64,000 nucleotides of DNA, taken from contig NZ_CP104562.2 of assembly GCF_025398155.2 (NCBI RefSeq), positions 1,488,001-1,552,000 of the forward strand. Reading direction: 5' to 3'. This DNA is from Roseateles amylovorans. Lineage in GTDB: Bacteria > Pseudomonadota > Gammaproteobacteria > Burkholderiales > Burkholderiaceae_C. The notes below the pieces were generated by a model, which saw nothing but the letters and a program-made list of their open reading frames with translations, was not told where the DNA came from and made no database searches. Below, piece by piece: positions 45,051 to 54,169 of this stretch (the stretch's first letter is position 1; every line of letters begins with the position of its first letter). The translations under genes and the position numbers were made by a program.

Positions 45051-47632
45051 GTCGCGCTCGCGCACCGAGGCCGGACGCGGTGTCGCTGCCCACCGCCGAG
45101 TCGCTGCGGGCACTTGGCCGACGGCTGCTGGGCCCGGAGCTGATCGTGTTCCCGGTGCGCCACCACAGCCCGGCCTGCGCCTGGCATCTGCAGCGTTTGA
45201 TGCGCACGCTCAAGCCGTCGGTCGTGCTGGTCGAGGGGCCGCGCAGCTTCAGCCCTTTGGTGCCGTTGCTGGTGGATCCGCAGGCGCGCATGCCGTTGGC
45301 CATCTACAGCTATGCGGTGGAACAGCGGCCGCCGGGCGGCGGGGATCGCGTCGCGGGTACCGCCAAGGATGACGCAGCGGAGGACGCCGCGAACGCCCCT
45401 CGCCGGCATGCGGCCTACTACCCGTTCTGCGACCACTCGCCGGAACTGGTCGCCCTGCGCGAGGCGCAGGCCCTCGGCATCGAGGCCCGCTTCATCGATC
45501 TGGACCATGCGGAACAGGCCCTGATCGAAGCGGCGGAAGCGGATCGGCGGGCGGCGGCCGAGGACGGCCAGGCGCAGTCCTTGCTGGACGAGCGCCACCT
45601 GGGCCGCAGCCAGCACCTGCAGCTGCTGGCCGAGCGGCTGGGCTGTCGCGATCACGAGGCGCTGTGGGAGCATCTGTTCGAGGTCTCGGCCACGGCGCTC
45701 ACGCTGGAGGCCCATGTCGCCCAGGTGGCCGCCTATTGCCAACTGGCGCGATCCGACCATGACGACGCCCAATTGCGTGCCGACGGCACCCTGGCGCGCG
45801 AGGCGGAGATGGCCTGGCACATCCGCCAGGCGCTGGCGGCGCGCGCCGACGGCGCGGGGCCGGTGCTGGCGGTGGTCGGCGGCTTTCATGCCGTCGTGCT
45901 GCCGGACCTGGTCGCCGCACCAGCCATCCAGGCGCCGGCCCGGCCGGTGATCTCCCGCGCGACCATCACCGATGAATCCGCCGCGCTGATCCGGTATGGC
46001 TTCGACCGGCTCGACCGATTGAACGGCTATGCGTCGGGCATGACTTCGCCCGCCTGGCATCAACTGCTCTGGGAACGGCTGCAGCGGCATGACAAGGCCG
46101 GGCTCTTCCGCGACCCGGCCGCCGCCTTCGCTGCGGGCGTGCGCGTGCGACAGGACGCGGCCCTGGACACGCTGCTGGCCATCGCCGAGGAACTGCGCCA
46201 GCGTCACGGCATTTCGCTGCCGATGCCGGCGGTGCGCGGCGCCTACGAGCAGTTGCTGCAGCTGGCGCATCTCCGGGGGCGTCCCGCCCCCATCCGCGAC
46301 GATCTGGTGGATGCCATCGCCAGTTGCTTCGTCAAGGGCGACATCGACGCCGATGGCGCGCTGGTCATGGCGCTGGCCCATCGCACGCTCGGGGGGCAAT
46401 CCATGGGTCAGGTGCCGCCCGGGGCGGGCCGTCCGCCACTGGTGCGGGACTTCGAGTTCCGGGCGCGTCGGCAGCGCCTGAAGATCGATGATGCGGAGCG
46501 CCGTCGCGTGGCCCTGGATCTGTATCGGCGGCCCGAACATCGCGTCACCAGTCGTTTGCTGCATGGACTGGCCCTGCTGGGCATTCCGTTCGCGACCCGC
46601 CTGGCTGGTCCGGACTTCGTGGCGGGCAGCGGGCTGGATCGGCTGCAGGAGCATTGGGAGTATGCGCATTCGGCGCTCACCGAAGGGGCGCTGGTGGAGG
46701 CGTCGGTGCAGGGCGTCACCGTGCCGCTGGCGGTGGCGAGCCGCTTCTCTGCGCGAATCGATCGCTATCAGGAGCTCCGTGAGGGACGCGATGCCCGCAC
46801 CGGCGCGTCGCTGATGGTGCAGGCCTGCGTGCTCGGTCTGCATGATCATTTGCCTCGCCTGGTGCCGTTGCTGCGGCAGGCGGTGGTCACCGATCCGGCC
46901 TTCGAATCCGTGGCCCAGGCCGCGGGTGCGCTGGGCTTGTTGTGGGAATCCCGCGAGCCGCTGGAAGCGCGCGATCTGCCGGATCTGCCGCCGTTGCTGC
47001 GGATCGCCTATGAGCGCGCCACCTACCTGGCGCGCGACCTCCAGGGGCTGCGCGACGACGGCGCCGCGACGCTGTCCGCACTGGCCCAATTGCGCGAGCT
47101 GCTGGTGAGCCAGGCCGGCGAAGCATTGGACCGCAGCTTGTACTGGGGCGCGATCGAGCACCTCTACCAGCATCACGAGGCTGCGCTGATTCGCGGCGCC
47201 TGCGCCGGCTTGCTCTATGCGGCGGGCCACCTGGCCGATGAGGCCTTGGGCCGCGCGGCCCAGGGTCATCTGGACGGCCTGGCCCAGCCGCGTGATGCGG
47301 TGTCGTTCCTGCGCGGCTTGCTGAGCGCGGCGCGCGAAGCCGCCTGGCAGCAGCCGATGCTGCTGGCGGCCGTCGATGCCGCGTTGGCACGCTGGGATGA
47401 AGCGGCCTTTCTGGCCGTGCTGCCGGACCTGCGTCTGGCCTTCGCCGACATGACGCCCAAGGAGACCGACCGCATTGCCGAGGCCGTGGCGGATCTGCAC
47501 GGCGGCACCCCCCTCGGCGCGCTGGTGCACCATGAGGTCACCGCCCAGGCGTTGCAGGCGCATCTGGCGCTGTCCGCCACGCTGGCCGATGTGCTGGCCG
47601 AGGACGGCCTGAACGATTGGATCCGCCCATGA
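45047..47632 (+). CDS. DUF5682 family protein
   Basis: 861 aa from the GTG at 45047 that overlaps the stop of the ATPase gene. The segment LIVFPVRHHSPACAWHLQRL (PVRHHSP at 36-42) followed by VVLVEGPRSF and later VVGGFHAVVLPDL are the signatures I associate with DUF5682, a family with distant resemblance to the erythromycin-esterase/TraB group and hence possibly a hydrolase (inference). The C-terminal half is helical with repeat-like Ala/Leu-rich segments. It is found next to MoxR, VWA and SWIM genes in many genomes. Stop overlaps the VWA ATG by four bases. Confidence 0.78.
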   Translation: MSRARAPRPDAVSLPTAESLRALGRRLLGPELIVFPVRHHSPACAWHLQRLMRTLKPSVVLVEGPRSFSPLVPLLVDPQARMPLAIYSYAVEQRPPGGGDRVAGTAKDDAAEDAANAPRRHAAYYPFCDHSPELVALREAQALGIEARFIDLDHAEQALIEAAEADRRAAAEDGQAQSLLDERHLGRSQHLQLLAERLGCRDHEALWEHLFEVSATALTLEAHVAQVAAYCQLARSDHDDAQLRADGTLAREAEMAWHIRQALAARADGAGPVLAVVGGFHAVVLPDLVAAPAIQAPARPVISRATITDESAALIRYGFDRLDRLNGYASGMTSPAWHQLLWERLQRHDKAGLFRDPAAAFAAGVRVRQDAALDTLLAIAEELRQRHGISLPMPAVRGAYEQLLQLAHLRGRPAPIRDDLVDAIASCFVKGDIDADGALVMALAHRTLGGQSMGQVPPGAGRPPLVRDFEFRARRQRLKIDDAERRRVALDLYRRPEHRVTSRLLHGLALLGIPFATRLAGPDFVAGSGLDRLQEHWEYAHSALTEGALVEASVQGVTVPLAVASRFSARIDRYQELREGRDARTGASLMVQACVLGLHDHLPRLVPLLRQAVVTDPAFESVAQAAGALGLLWESREPLEARDLPDLPPLLRIAYERATYLARDLQGLRDDGAATLSALAQLRELLVSQAGEALDRSLYWGAIEHLYQHHEAALIRGACAGLLYAAGHLADEALGRAAQGHLDGLAQPRDAVSFLRGLLSAAREAAWQQPMLLAAVDAALARWDEAAFLAVLPDLRLAFADMTPKETDRIAEAVADLHGGTPLGALVHHEVTAQALQAHLALSATLADVLAEDGLNDWIRP

Positions 47633-48741
47633 CGCCCATCCAACGCTGGCGCCTGGTGCTGGGGCGCTATGCCCAGTCGCGGCTGGGAGATGCCGGTGAT
47701 CAGGCCCAGCAGCGCATGGACCGCGCGCTGGACTATCTCTACGGCCGCGAATACCAGGGCCGGGGCCTGCGTGGCGAGGTCGGCGCGGGGTCGCTCGATC
47801 CCTCGCAACTGACCTTGGTGAACTGGCTGGGTGAAGTGCGGGCGCTGTTCCCGCACGACACGGTCGAGATCATCGAAAAGCATGCGCTGGACCGTTACGG
47901 CATGACCGAGCTGGTCACCGATCCGACCACGCTGGAGCGGCTGGAGCCCAATCACCAACTGCTGCGCACCCTGCTGATGGTCAAGGGTCACATGAAGGGC
48001 GAGGTGCTGGACATGGCGCGCCGCATCATCCGGCAAGTGGTGGAGGAGATCCGCCGCAAGCTCGAAGGCGAGGTGCGTCGCACCCTGGCGGGACGGCTGA
48101 ACCGGCAGCGCCATTCGCCCATGGCCGTGGCCCAGAACTTCGATGCCGCCGGCACTCTGCGTCGCAACCTCAAGCATTACGACCCCGAGCGCGGACAGCT
48201 GGTGGTGGAGCAACTGCGCTTCTTCGAGCGCAACACCCGGCGCCTGCCGTGGGACATCATCCTGTGCATCGACCAGAGCGGCAGCATGACCGACTCGGTC
48301 ATCCACAGCGCGGTGATGGCCGGCATCCTCGCGTCGCTGCCGGTCTTCCGGGTGAAGATCGTGGTGTTCGATACCAACGTCGTCGACCTGTCCGGCCATG
48401 CCGATGATCCGGTCGAGCTGCTGATGCGGGTGCAGCTCGGCGGTGGCACCGACATCGGCCGGGCGGTGCGCTACTGCGCCCAGTTGGTCGAGCAGCCTCA
48501 CCGCACGGTGATGGTGCTGGTGACCGACTTCTGCGAGGGCGCGCCCCCCGGGGAGCTGGTGCGGGCGGTCCAGCAACTGGCCGAGGCGCGGGTGCGGTTG
48601 CTCGGCCTGGCCGCGCTGGATGAGCAGGCGCATCCCGTCTATGACCGGCAGATGGCCCAGCGACTGGCGGAGTGCGGCATGGAGATCGCTGCGCTCACGC
48701 CCCAACGGCTGGCCCAGTGGCTGGTCAAGGTGGTCTCGTGA
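47629..48741 (+). CDS. VWA domain protein
   Basis: 370 aa from the ATG at 47629. The N-terminal half is helical and charged. The C-terminal VWA domain has a complete MIDAS: DQSGSM (215-220), a threonine in GGGTDIGRAV (T274) and an aspartate in LVTDFCEG. It should bind a divalent metal and a client or partner; the MoxR ATPase two genes upstream is the obvious motor. The stop overlaps the next GTG (GTGA at 48738-48741). Confidence 0.88.
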   Translation: MTPIQRWRLVLGRYAQSRLGDAGDQAQQRMDRALDYLYGREYQGRGLRGEVGAGSLDPSQLTLVNWLGEVRALFPHDTVEIIEKHALDRYGMTELVTDPTTLERLEPNHQLLRTLLMVKGHMKGEVLDMARRIIRQVVEEIRRKLEGEVRRTLAGRLNRQRHSPMAVAQNFDAAGTLRRNLKHYDPERGQLVVEQLRFFERNTRRLPWDIILCIDQSGSMTDSVIHSAVMAGILASLPVFRVKIVVFDTNVVDLSGHADDPVELLMRVQLGGGTDIGRAVRYCAQLVEQPHRTVMVLVTDFCEGAPPGELVRAVQQLAEARVRLLGLAALDEQAHPVYDRQMAQRLAECGMEIAALTPQRLAQWLVKVVS

Positions 48742-51209
48742 GCCGATTGCGATCTCAACTGGCGACGCAGCTGTCCCGGTACGACGAGGACGCCTTCGCC
48801 GCGCTGGCCAACAAGGGCCTGCTGCGGCGCGCCCTCAAGGACCTGGAAAAGACGCCGGTGACCGAGGCCGATGTGCAGGCGCTCGGTCCCGATGAGGCGG
48901 CCGGCCCAGGCCCTGCGTTGCTCATCCACACCGGGGGGCAGCAGGTGCGCCTGGATGCGCGTGGCCCCGCGCAAGCCGTCTGCGGTTGCCCGGCCAGCGG
49001 GGTGTGTCAACACATCCTGGCGGCCGCGATCGGGCTGCAGCGTTTGGGCGCGGGCGGCGACGGGGGCGGCGATGCGGCGTCGGGCTCGACCTTGCCCGCC
49101 GATCCCTCTTCTGCGCCCGACGCAGGAAGCTCACGCAGCGCCCCGACGGCGACGGACACGACCCGCGCGGCCCCGGCCCCGGCCCCGGCCACGGCCACGA
49201 CGGCGACGGGGTTGCCTTCGTCGCCGCCACCGTTGGCTCCTTCTGTCGCAGGCACCATCGCCGAGCAGACGGGCGAGGCCGATGACCAGCCGCTGGACGA
49301 CCTGCGCCAGGCGCTGCTGGCGCTGCCCACTGACGTGCTGGTGCGTCACGCCGGCAAACCGGGCTACCGATGGGCCTGGCAGTTCGTGCAGGACCTGTCG
49401 CTGGAGCGGGACTTCCGGGTCGACGGTGACCGCTACCTGGTGCTGGGCTTTGCCCGGCCCCGGGTGGCCTTCCGCTACATGGGCGGCGGATTGGACAGCC
49501 TGATCATCGACACCGAGCTGCCGCAGCCCAACAAGTACCGTGTGGCCGCGGTGCTGGCGTTGCGTCTGGCGTTGGGCCTGGCGGTGGCGGAGCCGGAAGC
49601 GCCCAAGCGCCGCGCGGCCCGCGCTGCGGCGCTGGACCTGGGCCTGGACCACGCCTTGCCGCCCGAGGCTGGCACCGCCCAGGAGGCCTCGCGGGCGCGA
49701 CTGATGTTCTCGACCCGACAGCTGCTGGCGGAATGCCTGCGACTGGGGCTCTCGCATCTGTCCAAGGGCATCCAGGAGCGCCTGTCGACGCTGGCGGTCT
49801 GGGCCCAGGGGGCGGAGTGCCATCGCTTGTCGCGGCTGCTGCGCCGTCTCGCCGATCATGTCGAACTGCTGCTGGCGCGGGCGGGCGGCGCCGACGAGCA
49901 TCGGCTGATGGATGAGTTGGCGATCGGCCATGCGCTGGTCGACGCGTTGGCCCGCGCCGCCGCACGCGGTCACGTGCCGGTGGCGCTGGTCGGTCGGGCA
50001 CGCACCCGCTACGAGGGCGCGGGCCACCTCACGCTCCTGGGCCTCGGCGCCAGTCCCTGGCGGTCGGCCAGCGGCTATGCGGGGCTGACGATGATCTTCT
50101 GGAGCCCGCAGGAGCGCAGCTTCCTGTCCTGCACCGATGCGAGGCCGGCCTCGATGCGCAACTTCGATCCCGTCGCACGTTATGCGGCGCCCGGTCCTTG
50201 GCGCGGCCTGAGCTCGCCCGCGCAAGCCAGCGGCCGACGCGTGGTGCTCACCGGCGCGCAGCTCAATGAGCAGGGACGGCTGTCCGCCGCCGAAAGCACC
50301 CATGCGATGGTGGATGACGCCGGCTCCCATGCGGCCGCGGTGGGTTCGGCATCCGAGGCGGATGCGCTGATTGCGCAGTTGCCGGTGGACGAGGACTGGG
50401 CCGCGCTGTCGCGCCGCTACCAGGCCGACCAGCGCAGCCTGCTCGCGGAGCCCCGACCGATGGCCGATTGGGCGGTGCTGCGGCCGGCGCGCTGCGGCCC
50501 GGCGGTCTTCCAGGCGGAACGACAGACCCAGGTGTGGCCGCTGTTCGATGCGGAGAACCGCCGCCTCGATGCGGAGCTGATCTACCAGCCGCGCTCGGCT
50601 GCTGCGATCGAGCGCATCGAGCAGTTGCACGAGCTGGCGCCGCACACGCTGGTGGTGGGGCGCTTGCGGCCGGGCGCGTCCGGTCTGGTGATCGAGCCGC
50701 TGAGCCTGATCACCCCCACGCCGGGGCCCAGCGGACGGCGGGTGGATGCGCTCTACTTTGATCCGTCACCGCGAGGGGAACGGCTGGTCACCCCGCAGGA
50801 GGTCACCGGCCAGAGACGGCGAGTGACGCCGACCGCCGCGATGCCCGTGGCACCAGTGGTGATGCCTTCGGTGCTGCGGGACTTGCGGGTCTGGTTGTGC
50901 CGTCAGGCGGAACGGGGCGTGCCTGTCGAGCAATGGCCGCGTTGGCGCACCGAGGCGGCCGCATGGGCCGATCGAGCCATGGGCCATGGCTTCAGCCTGT
51001 TCGGGCGGGCGCTGCCGGCCGATGTCGAGGTCCCGGTGCTGATGCTGCGATGGCACTACTTGCTGATGCAATGCGAGCGACTGGCGGGCAGCCAGGGCCA
51101 TGGGGGCCAGGAAGGCGATGAAGCGCGGGAAGTTGGCGAGGGCGGCGAGGGCGGCGTTGGCGGCGAGGGCGTTGATGACGTCGACGTCAACGACGACGCT
51201 CGCGCATGA
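48738..51209 (+). CDS. SWIM zinc-finger protein of the MoxR/VWA cluster
   Basis: 823 aa from the GTG at 48738, overlapping the VWA stop. A SWIM motif lies near the N-terminus: C82, C84, C90 and H92 in CGCPASGVCQH. A Pro/Ala/Thr-rich linker (about 115-185) follows, then a long domain without recognised motifs. The chain ends in a Glu/Gly/Asp-rich tail with GGCGAGGGC-type repeats (51130-51170). In the retron locus at 25-27 kb the SWIM motif is C-terminal instead, so the two proteins are not simple copies. It is the last gene of the cluster and converges with urtE after 34 bp; no intrinsic terminator is visible between them. Confidence 0.85.
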   Translation: MSRLRSQLATQLSRYDEDAFAALANKGLLRRALKDLEKTPVTEADVQALGPDEAAGPGPALLIHTGGQQVRLDARGPAQAVCGCPASGVCQHILAAAIGLQRLGAGGDGGGDAASGSTLPADPSSAPDAGSSRSAPTATDTTRAAPAPAPATATTATGLPSSPPPLAPSVAGTIAEQTGEADDQPLDDLRQALLALPTDVLVRHAGKPGYRWAWQFVQDLSLERDFRVDGDRYLVLGFARPRVAFRYMGGGLDSLIIDTELPQPNKYRVAAVLALRLALGLAVAEPEAPKRRAARAAALDLGLDHALPPEAGTAQEASRARLMFSTRQLLAECLRLGLSHLSKGIQERLSTLAVWAQGAECHRLSRLLRRLADHVELLLARAGGADEHRLMDELAIGHALVDALARAAARGHVPVALVGRARTRYEGAGHLTLLGLGASPWRSASGYAGLTMIFWSPQERSFLSCTDARPASMRNFDPVARYAAPGPWRGLSSPAQASGRRVVLTGAQLNEQGRLSAAESTHAMVDDAGSHAAAVGSASEADALIAQLPVDEDWAALSRRYQADQRSLLAEPRPMADWAVLRPARCGPAVFQAERQTQVWPLFDAENRRLDAELIYQPRSAAAIERIEQLHELAPHTLVVGRLRPGASGLVIEPLSLITPTPGPSGRRVDALYFDPSPRGERLVTPQEVTGQRRRVTPTAAMPVAPVVMPSVLRDLRVWLCRQAERGVPVEQWPRWRTEAAAWADRAMGHGFSLFGRALPADVEVPVLMLRWHYLLMQCERLAGSQGHGGQEGDEAREVGEGGEGGVGGEGVDDVDVNDDARA

Positions 51210-51243
51210 GAGGCGGTCTGGGTGGGCCTGAAGCGGACTGGTC

Positions 51244-51960
51244 TCAGATGGCGACCAATCCGCGGATCTCGGGCTGTTGCATCGCGGCGCGGTCACCGCG
51301 GGCGATGACGGCGCCGCGTTCCAGGACCAGGAAGTCGTCGGCGAGTTCGGCGGCGAAGTCGTAGTACTGCTCGCAGAGCAGCAGTGCGACCGGATGGCCA
51401 TCCAGGCCTTCATCGGCGATGCGGCGGATGACGCGGCCGATGTCCTTGATGATGCTGGGCTGGATGCCTTCGGTCGGTTCGTCGAGGATCAAGAGGCGGG
51501 GCGAGGCGGCCAGGGCGCGGGCGATGGCGAGCTGCTGCTGCTGGCCGCCGGACAGGTCGCCGCCGCGGCGACGCAGCATCTGCTGAAGCACCGGGAAGAG
51601 CTCGTACAGATGCGGCGGAATCGGGGTGCGAGCGGGCTGACTGGCCAGACCCATGCGGAGGTTTTCTTCAACGCTCAGCCGCGCAAAGATCTCGCGGCCT
51701 TGCGGGACATAGCCGATGCCGGCCCGCGCGCGCTGATAGGGCGTGGCGCGGGTGATGTCGGTGCCCGCCAGTTGCACCGATCCGCTGCGGATGGGGATCA
51801 ACCCCATCAGGCTCTTGAGCAGACTGGTCTTGCCCACGCCATTGCGGCCCAGCAACACCGTGATCCGACCGGGCGAGGCGCTGACCGACACATCCCGCAG
51901 GATGTGCGAGCCGCCGTAATACTGATTCACTCCGGTTGCTTCAAGCATCCTCGACTCCAT
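51244..51960 (-). CDS. urtE: Urea ABC transporter ATP-binding protein UrtE
   Basis: 238 aa from the ATG at 51960, chosen because GAGG lies five bases before it; the ATG at 51948 (MLEATG) has poorer spacing. LivF-like ABC ATPase: Walker A GRNGVGKTSLLKSL, Q-loop YVPQGREIF, signature LSGGQQQQLAIARAL, Walker B LLILDEPTEGIQPS. The text NQYYGGSHILRDV near the start is characteristic of UrtE. With UrtD it powers urea uptake through UrtB and UrtC. Separated from urtD by 248 bp with hairpin elements, unlike the overlapping BCD genes. Confidence 0.93.
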   Translation of the reverse strand: MESRMLEATGVNQYYGGSHILRDVSVSASPGRITVLLGRNGVGKTSLLKSLMGLIPIRSGSVQLAGTDITRATPYQRARAGIGYVPQGREIFARLSVEENLRMGLASQPARTPIPPHLYELFPVLQQMLRRRGGDLSGGQQQQLAIARALAASPRLLILDEPTEGIQPSIIKDIGRVIRRIADEGLDGHPVALLLCEQYYDFAAELADDFLVLERGAVIARGDRAAMQQPEIRGLVAI

Positions 51961-52135
51961 CCGATCCTCGTTATTCCACTGATTCGACGGGCTCAGCGAA
52001 CGCCCCGTCCCGCACCGCACGATCAGTCGTCCCATCACCCAAACGCCCAGCGCAATGCAGCACAGCACAGCACGGCTCGGCACAGGACCTCGCCCGTCTT
52101 CCAGCACCGCGCGCAGCGCCGGTGCCTCTCAAGCG

Positions 52136-52188
52136 GAGCTCATGGAGTGGCTTTGCCACTTCATCGAGCTCGCCCCCCTGAGGGGGGC
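52136..52188. repeat. Paired hairpins between urtD and urtE (intercistronic repeat-like element)
   Basis: The first hairpin spans 52136-52171: GAGCTC, AT and GG pair outward from AGTGGC/GCCACT around a TTT loop (about 16 pairs with one bulge). The second spans 52172-52188: GCCCCCC, TGA loop, GGGGGGC. A GGCGCAGCC palindrome-like piece follows. Elements of this form are scattered between genes in related Burkholderiales as far as I remember. Here they could attenuate or stabilise the mRNA between urtD and urtE. Confidence 0.6.
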
Positions 52189-52208
52189 CGGCGCAGCCGG
52201 TAGGGGGG

Positions 52209-53045
52209 TCACCTCCCGAGGTACACCTCGATGACGCGATCGTTGGCCTGGACCTGCGCGAGCGTCCCTTCCGCCAGCACCGCGCCTTCGGCCAGCACCG
52301 TCACCTTCTCGGCAATGCGGTCGATGAAGCCCATGTCGTGCTCGACGACGATGATGCTGTGCCGACCCTTCAGCGTCAGGATCAGCTCCGCCGTGCGTTC
52401 GGTCTCCTGGTCGGTCATGCCGGCCACCGGCTCGTCCAGCAGCAGCAGGCGCGGGTCCTGCACCAGCAGCATGCCGATCTCCAGCCATTGCTTCTGCCCG
52501 TGGCTGAGCAAGCCCGCGCTGCGGTTCATCTGGTCCTGCAGGCGGATCAGCATCAGCACTTCAGCCAACCGGTCGCGCTGGGCCCCGCTCAGTCGCCCCC
52601 ACAGCGAGGTGCGCAGCGTGCGCGCGCCCTGCATCGCGAGTTCCAGGTTCTCGAACACGCTCATCGCCTCGAACACCGTCGGCCGCTGGAACTTGCGGCC
52701 GATGCCGAGCTGGGCGATCTCGGCCTCGCTGTGGCGCAGCAGATTGATGGTGCCGCCGAAGTACACGGTGCCGCTGTCGGGTCGGGTCTTGCCGGTGATG
52801 ATGTCCATCATCGTCGTCTTGCCCGCACCGTTCGGGCCGATGATGCAGCGCAGTTCGCCCGGCGCGATGTCGATCGAGAGCCGGTTGATCGCCCGAAAGC
52901 CGTCGAAGCTCACGCTGACGTCCTCCAGGTACAGGATGCGGCCGTGGGCCAGATCCAACTGGCCCGGCTGCACCAACCGTCCGTAGCCCGGGCCGCTGGC
53001 CGAGCGCAGTCGCTCGGAGCCTTGTTCGAGCAGATCGGGACTCAC
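52209..53045 (-). CDS. urtD: Urea ABC transporter ATP-binding protein UrtD
   Basis: 278 aa. LivG-like ATPase with Walker A IGPNGAGKTTMMDIITGK, the FQRPTVFEAMSVFENLELA region, a variant signature LLSHGQKQWLEIGMLL (SHGQ instead of SGGQ, normal for UrtD), and Walker B LLLLDEPVAGMTDQE. A 35-residue N-terminal extension precedes the domain. Its ATG overlaps the urtC stop by four bases. Confidence 0.94.
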   Translation of the reverse strand: MSPDLLEQGSERLRSASGPGYGRLVQPGQLDLAHGRILYLEDVSVSFDGFRAINRLSIDIAPGELRCIIGPNGAGKTTMMDIITGKTRPDSGTVYFGGTINLLRHSEAEIAQLGIGRKFQRPTVFEAMSVFENLELAMQGARTLRTSLWGRLSGAQRDRLAEVLMLIRLQDQMNRSAGLLSHGQKQWLEIGMLLVQDPRLLLLDEPVAGMTDQETERTAELILTLKGRHSIIVVEHDMGFIDRIAEKVTVLAEGAVLAEGTLAQVQANDRVIEVYLGR

Positions 53046-54169
53046 GACTTCTTCTCCCGTTGGCGGCGCACCAGGCCCGCGATGCCGTCCGGCATGAACA
53101 GCGTGACCGCCACGAACAGTCCGCCCAGCAGGTAGAGCCAGAACTCCGGCGCGACCTGGGTGAGCCAGCTCTTCGCGCCGTTGACCGCAAAGGCGCCGAC
53201 GATCGGCCCGATCAGCGTGCCCCGGCCGCCGACCGCCGCCCAGATCGCGATCTCGATCGAATTGGCCACGCTCATCTCACCCGGGTTGATGATGCCGACC
53301 TGCGGCACATACAAGGCCCCGGCCACGCCACAGATCACCGCCGACAGCACCCAGGCCGCCAGCTTGTAAGGCAGCGGCGCATAGCCGCAGAACATCAACC
53401 GCGACTCGGCATCCCGGATCGCACCCAGCACCCGGCCGAACTTGGCGCGGGTGAGCCAGCGCAGGCCCAGGTAGCCGCCCACCAGCGCCAGCACGCTCAG
53501 CACGAACAGCGTCACCCGCATGCCGGGCGTGGTGATGCTCAGACCCAGGATGCGCTTGAAATCGGTGAAGCCGTTGTTGCCGCCGAAGCCGGTCTCGTTG
53601 CGGAAGAACAGCAGCATGGCCGCATAGGTCATGGCCTGGGTGATGATCGAGAAATACACGCCCTTGATGCGGGAACGGAACGCAAAGTAGCCGAAGACGA
53701 AGGCAATGCCGCCCGGCACCAGCACCACCAACAGCAGCGTGGCCAGGAAGCTGTCGCTCAGCAACCAGTGCCAGGGCAGTTCCTTCCAGTCCAGGAACAC
53801 CATGAAGTCCGGCAGGCTGCTGCGGTACTGGCCGTCGGTGCCGATCTGGCGCATCAGGTACATGCCCATCGCATAACCGCCCAGCGCAAAGTACAGGCCA
53901 TGGCCCAGCGACAAGATGCCGGAGAAGCCCCAGATCAGGTCCATCGCCAGCGCGCACATCGCATAGCAGCAGAACTTGCCCAGCAGGCTGACCCAGTAGC
54001 CGTCCAGATGCAGGGCATGGCCGGGTGGAACCGCCAGGTTGAGCACCGGGACGACGACGCAGGCGATCAGCAGCACGACCGCCACCGACAGCCAGCCCTT
54101 GGTGCCCAGCAGCGCGGGGCGGGGAGGGAAGTCGGCCGGGGTGAGGGTCTCGTTCGTTGGGGTGCTCAT
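53042..54169 (-). CDS. urtC: Urea ABC transporter permease UrtC
   Basis: 375 aa from the ATG at 54169, overlapping the urtB stop (ATGA). LivM-like permease with about nine membrane helices; family text includes WGFSGILSLGHGLYFALGGY, FFRNETGFGGNNGFTDFKRI and GRGTLIGPIVGAFAVNGAKS. The last marks the inner-membrane coupling region. It forms the channel with UrtB. The open frame continues upstream inside urtB, but that part is out of frame with urtB and not coding. Confidence 0.94.
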   Translation of the reverse strand: MSTPTNETLTPADFPPRPALLGTKGWLSVAVVLLIACVVVPVLNLAVPPGHALHLDGYWVSLLGKFCCYAMCALAMDLIWGFSGILSLGHGLYFALGGYAMGMYLMRQIGTDGQYRSSLPDFMVFLDWKELPWHWLLSDSFLATLLLVVLVPGGIAFVFGYFAFRSRIKGVYFSIITQAMTYAAMLLFFRNETGFGGNNGFTDFKRILGLSITTPGMRVTLFVLSVLALVGGYLGLRWLTRAKFGRVLGAIRDAESRLMFCGYAPLPYKLAAWVLSAVICGVAGALYVPQVGIINPGEMSVANSIEIAIWAAVGGRGTLIGPIVGAFAVNGAKSWLTQVAPEFWLYLLGGLFVAVTLFMPDGIAGLVRRQREKKS

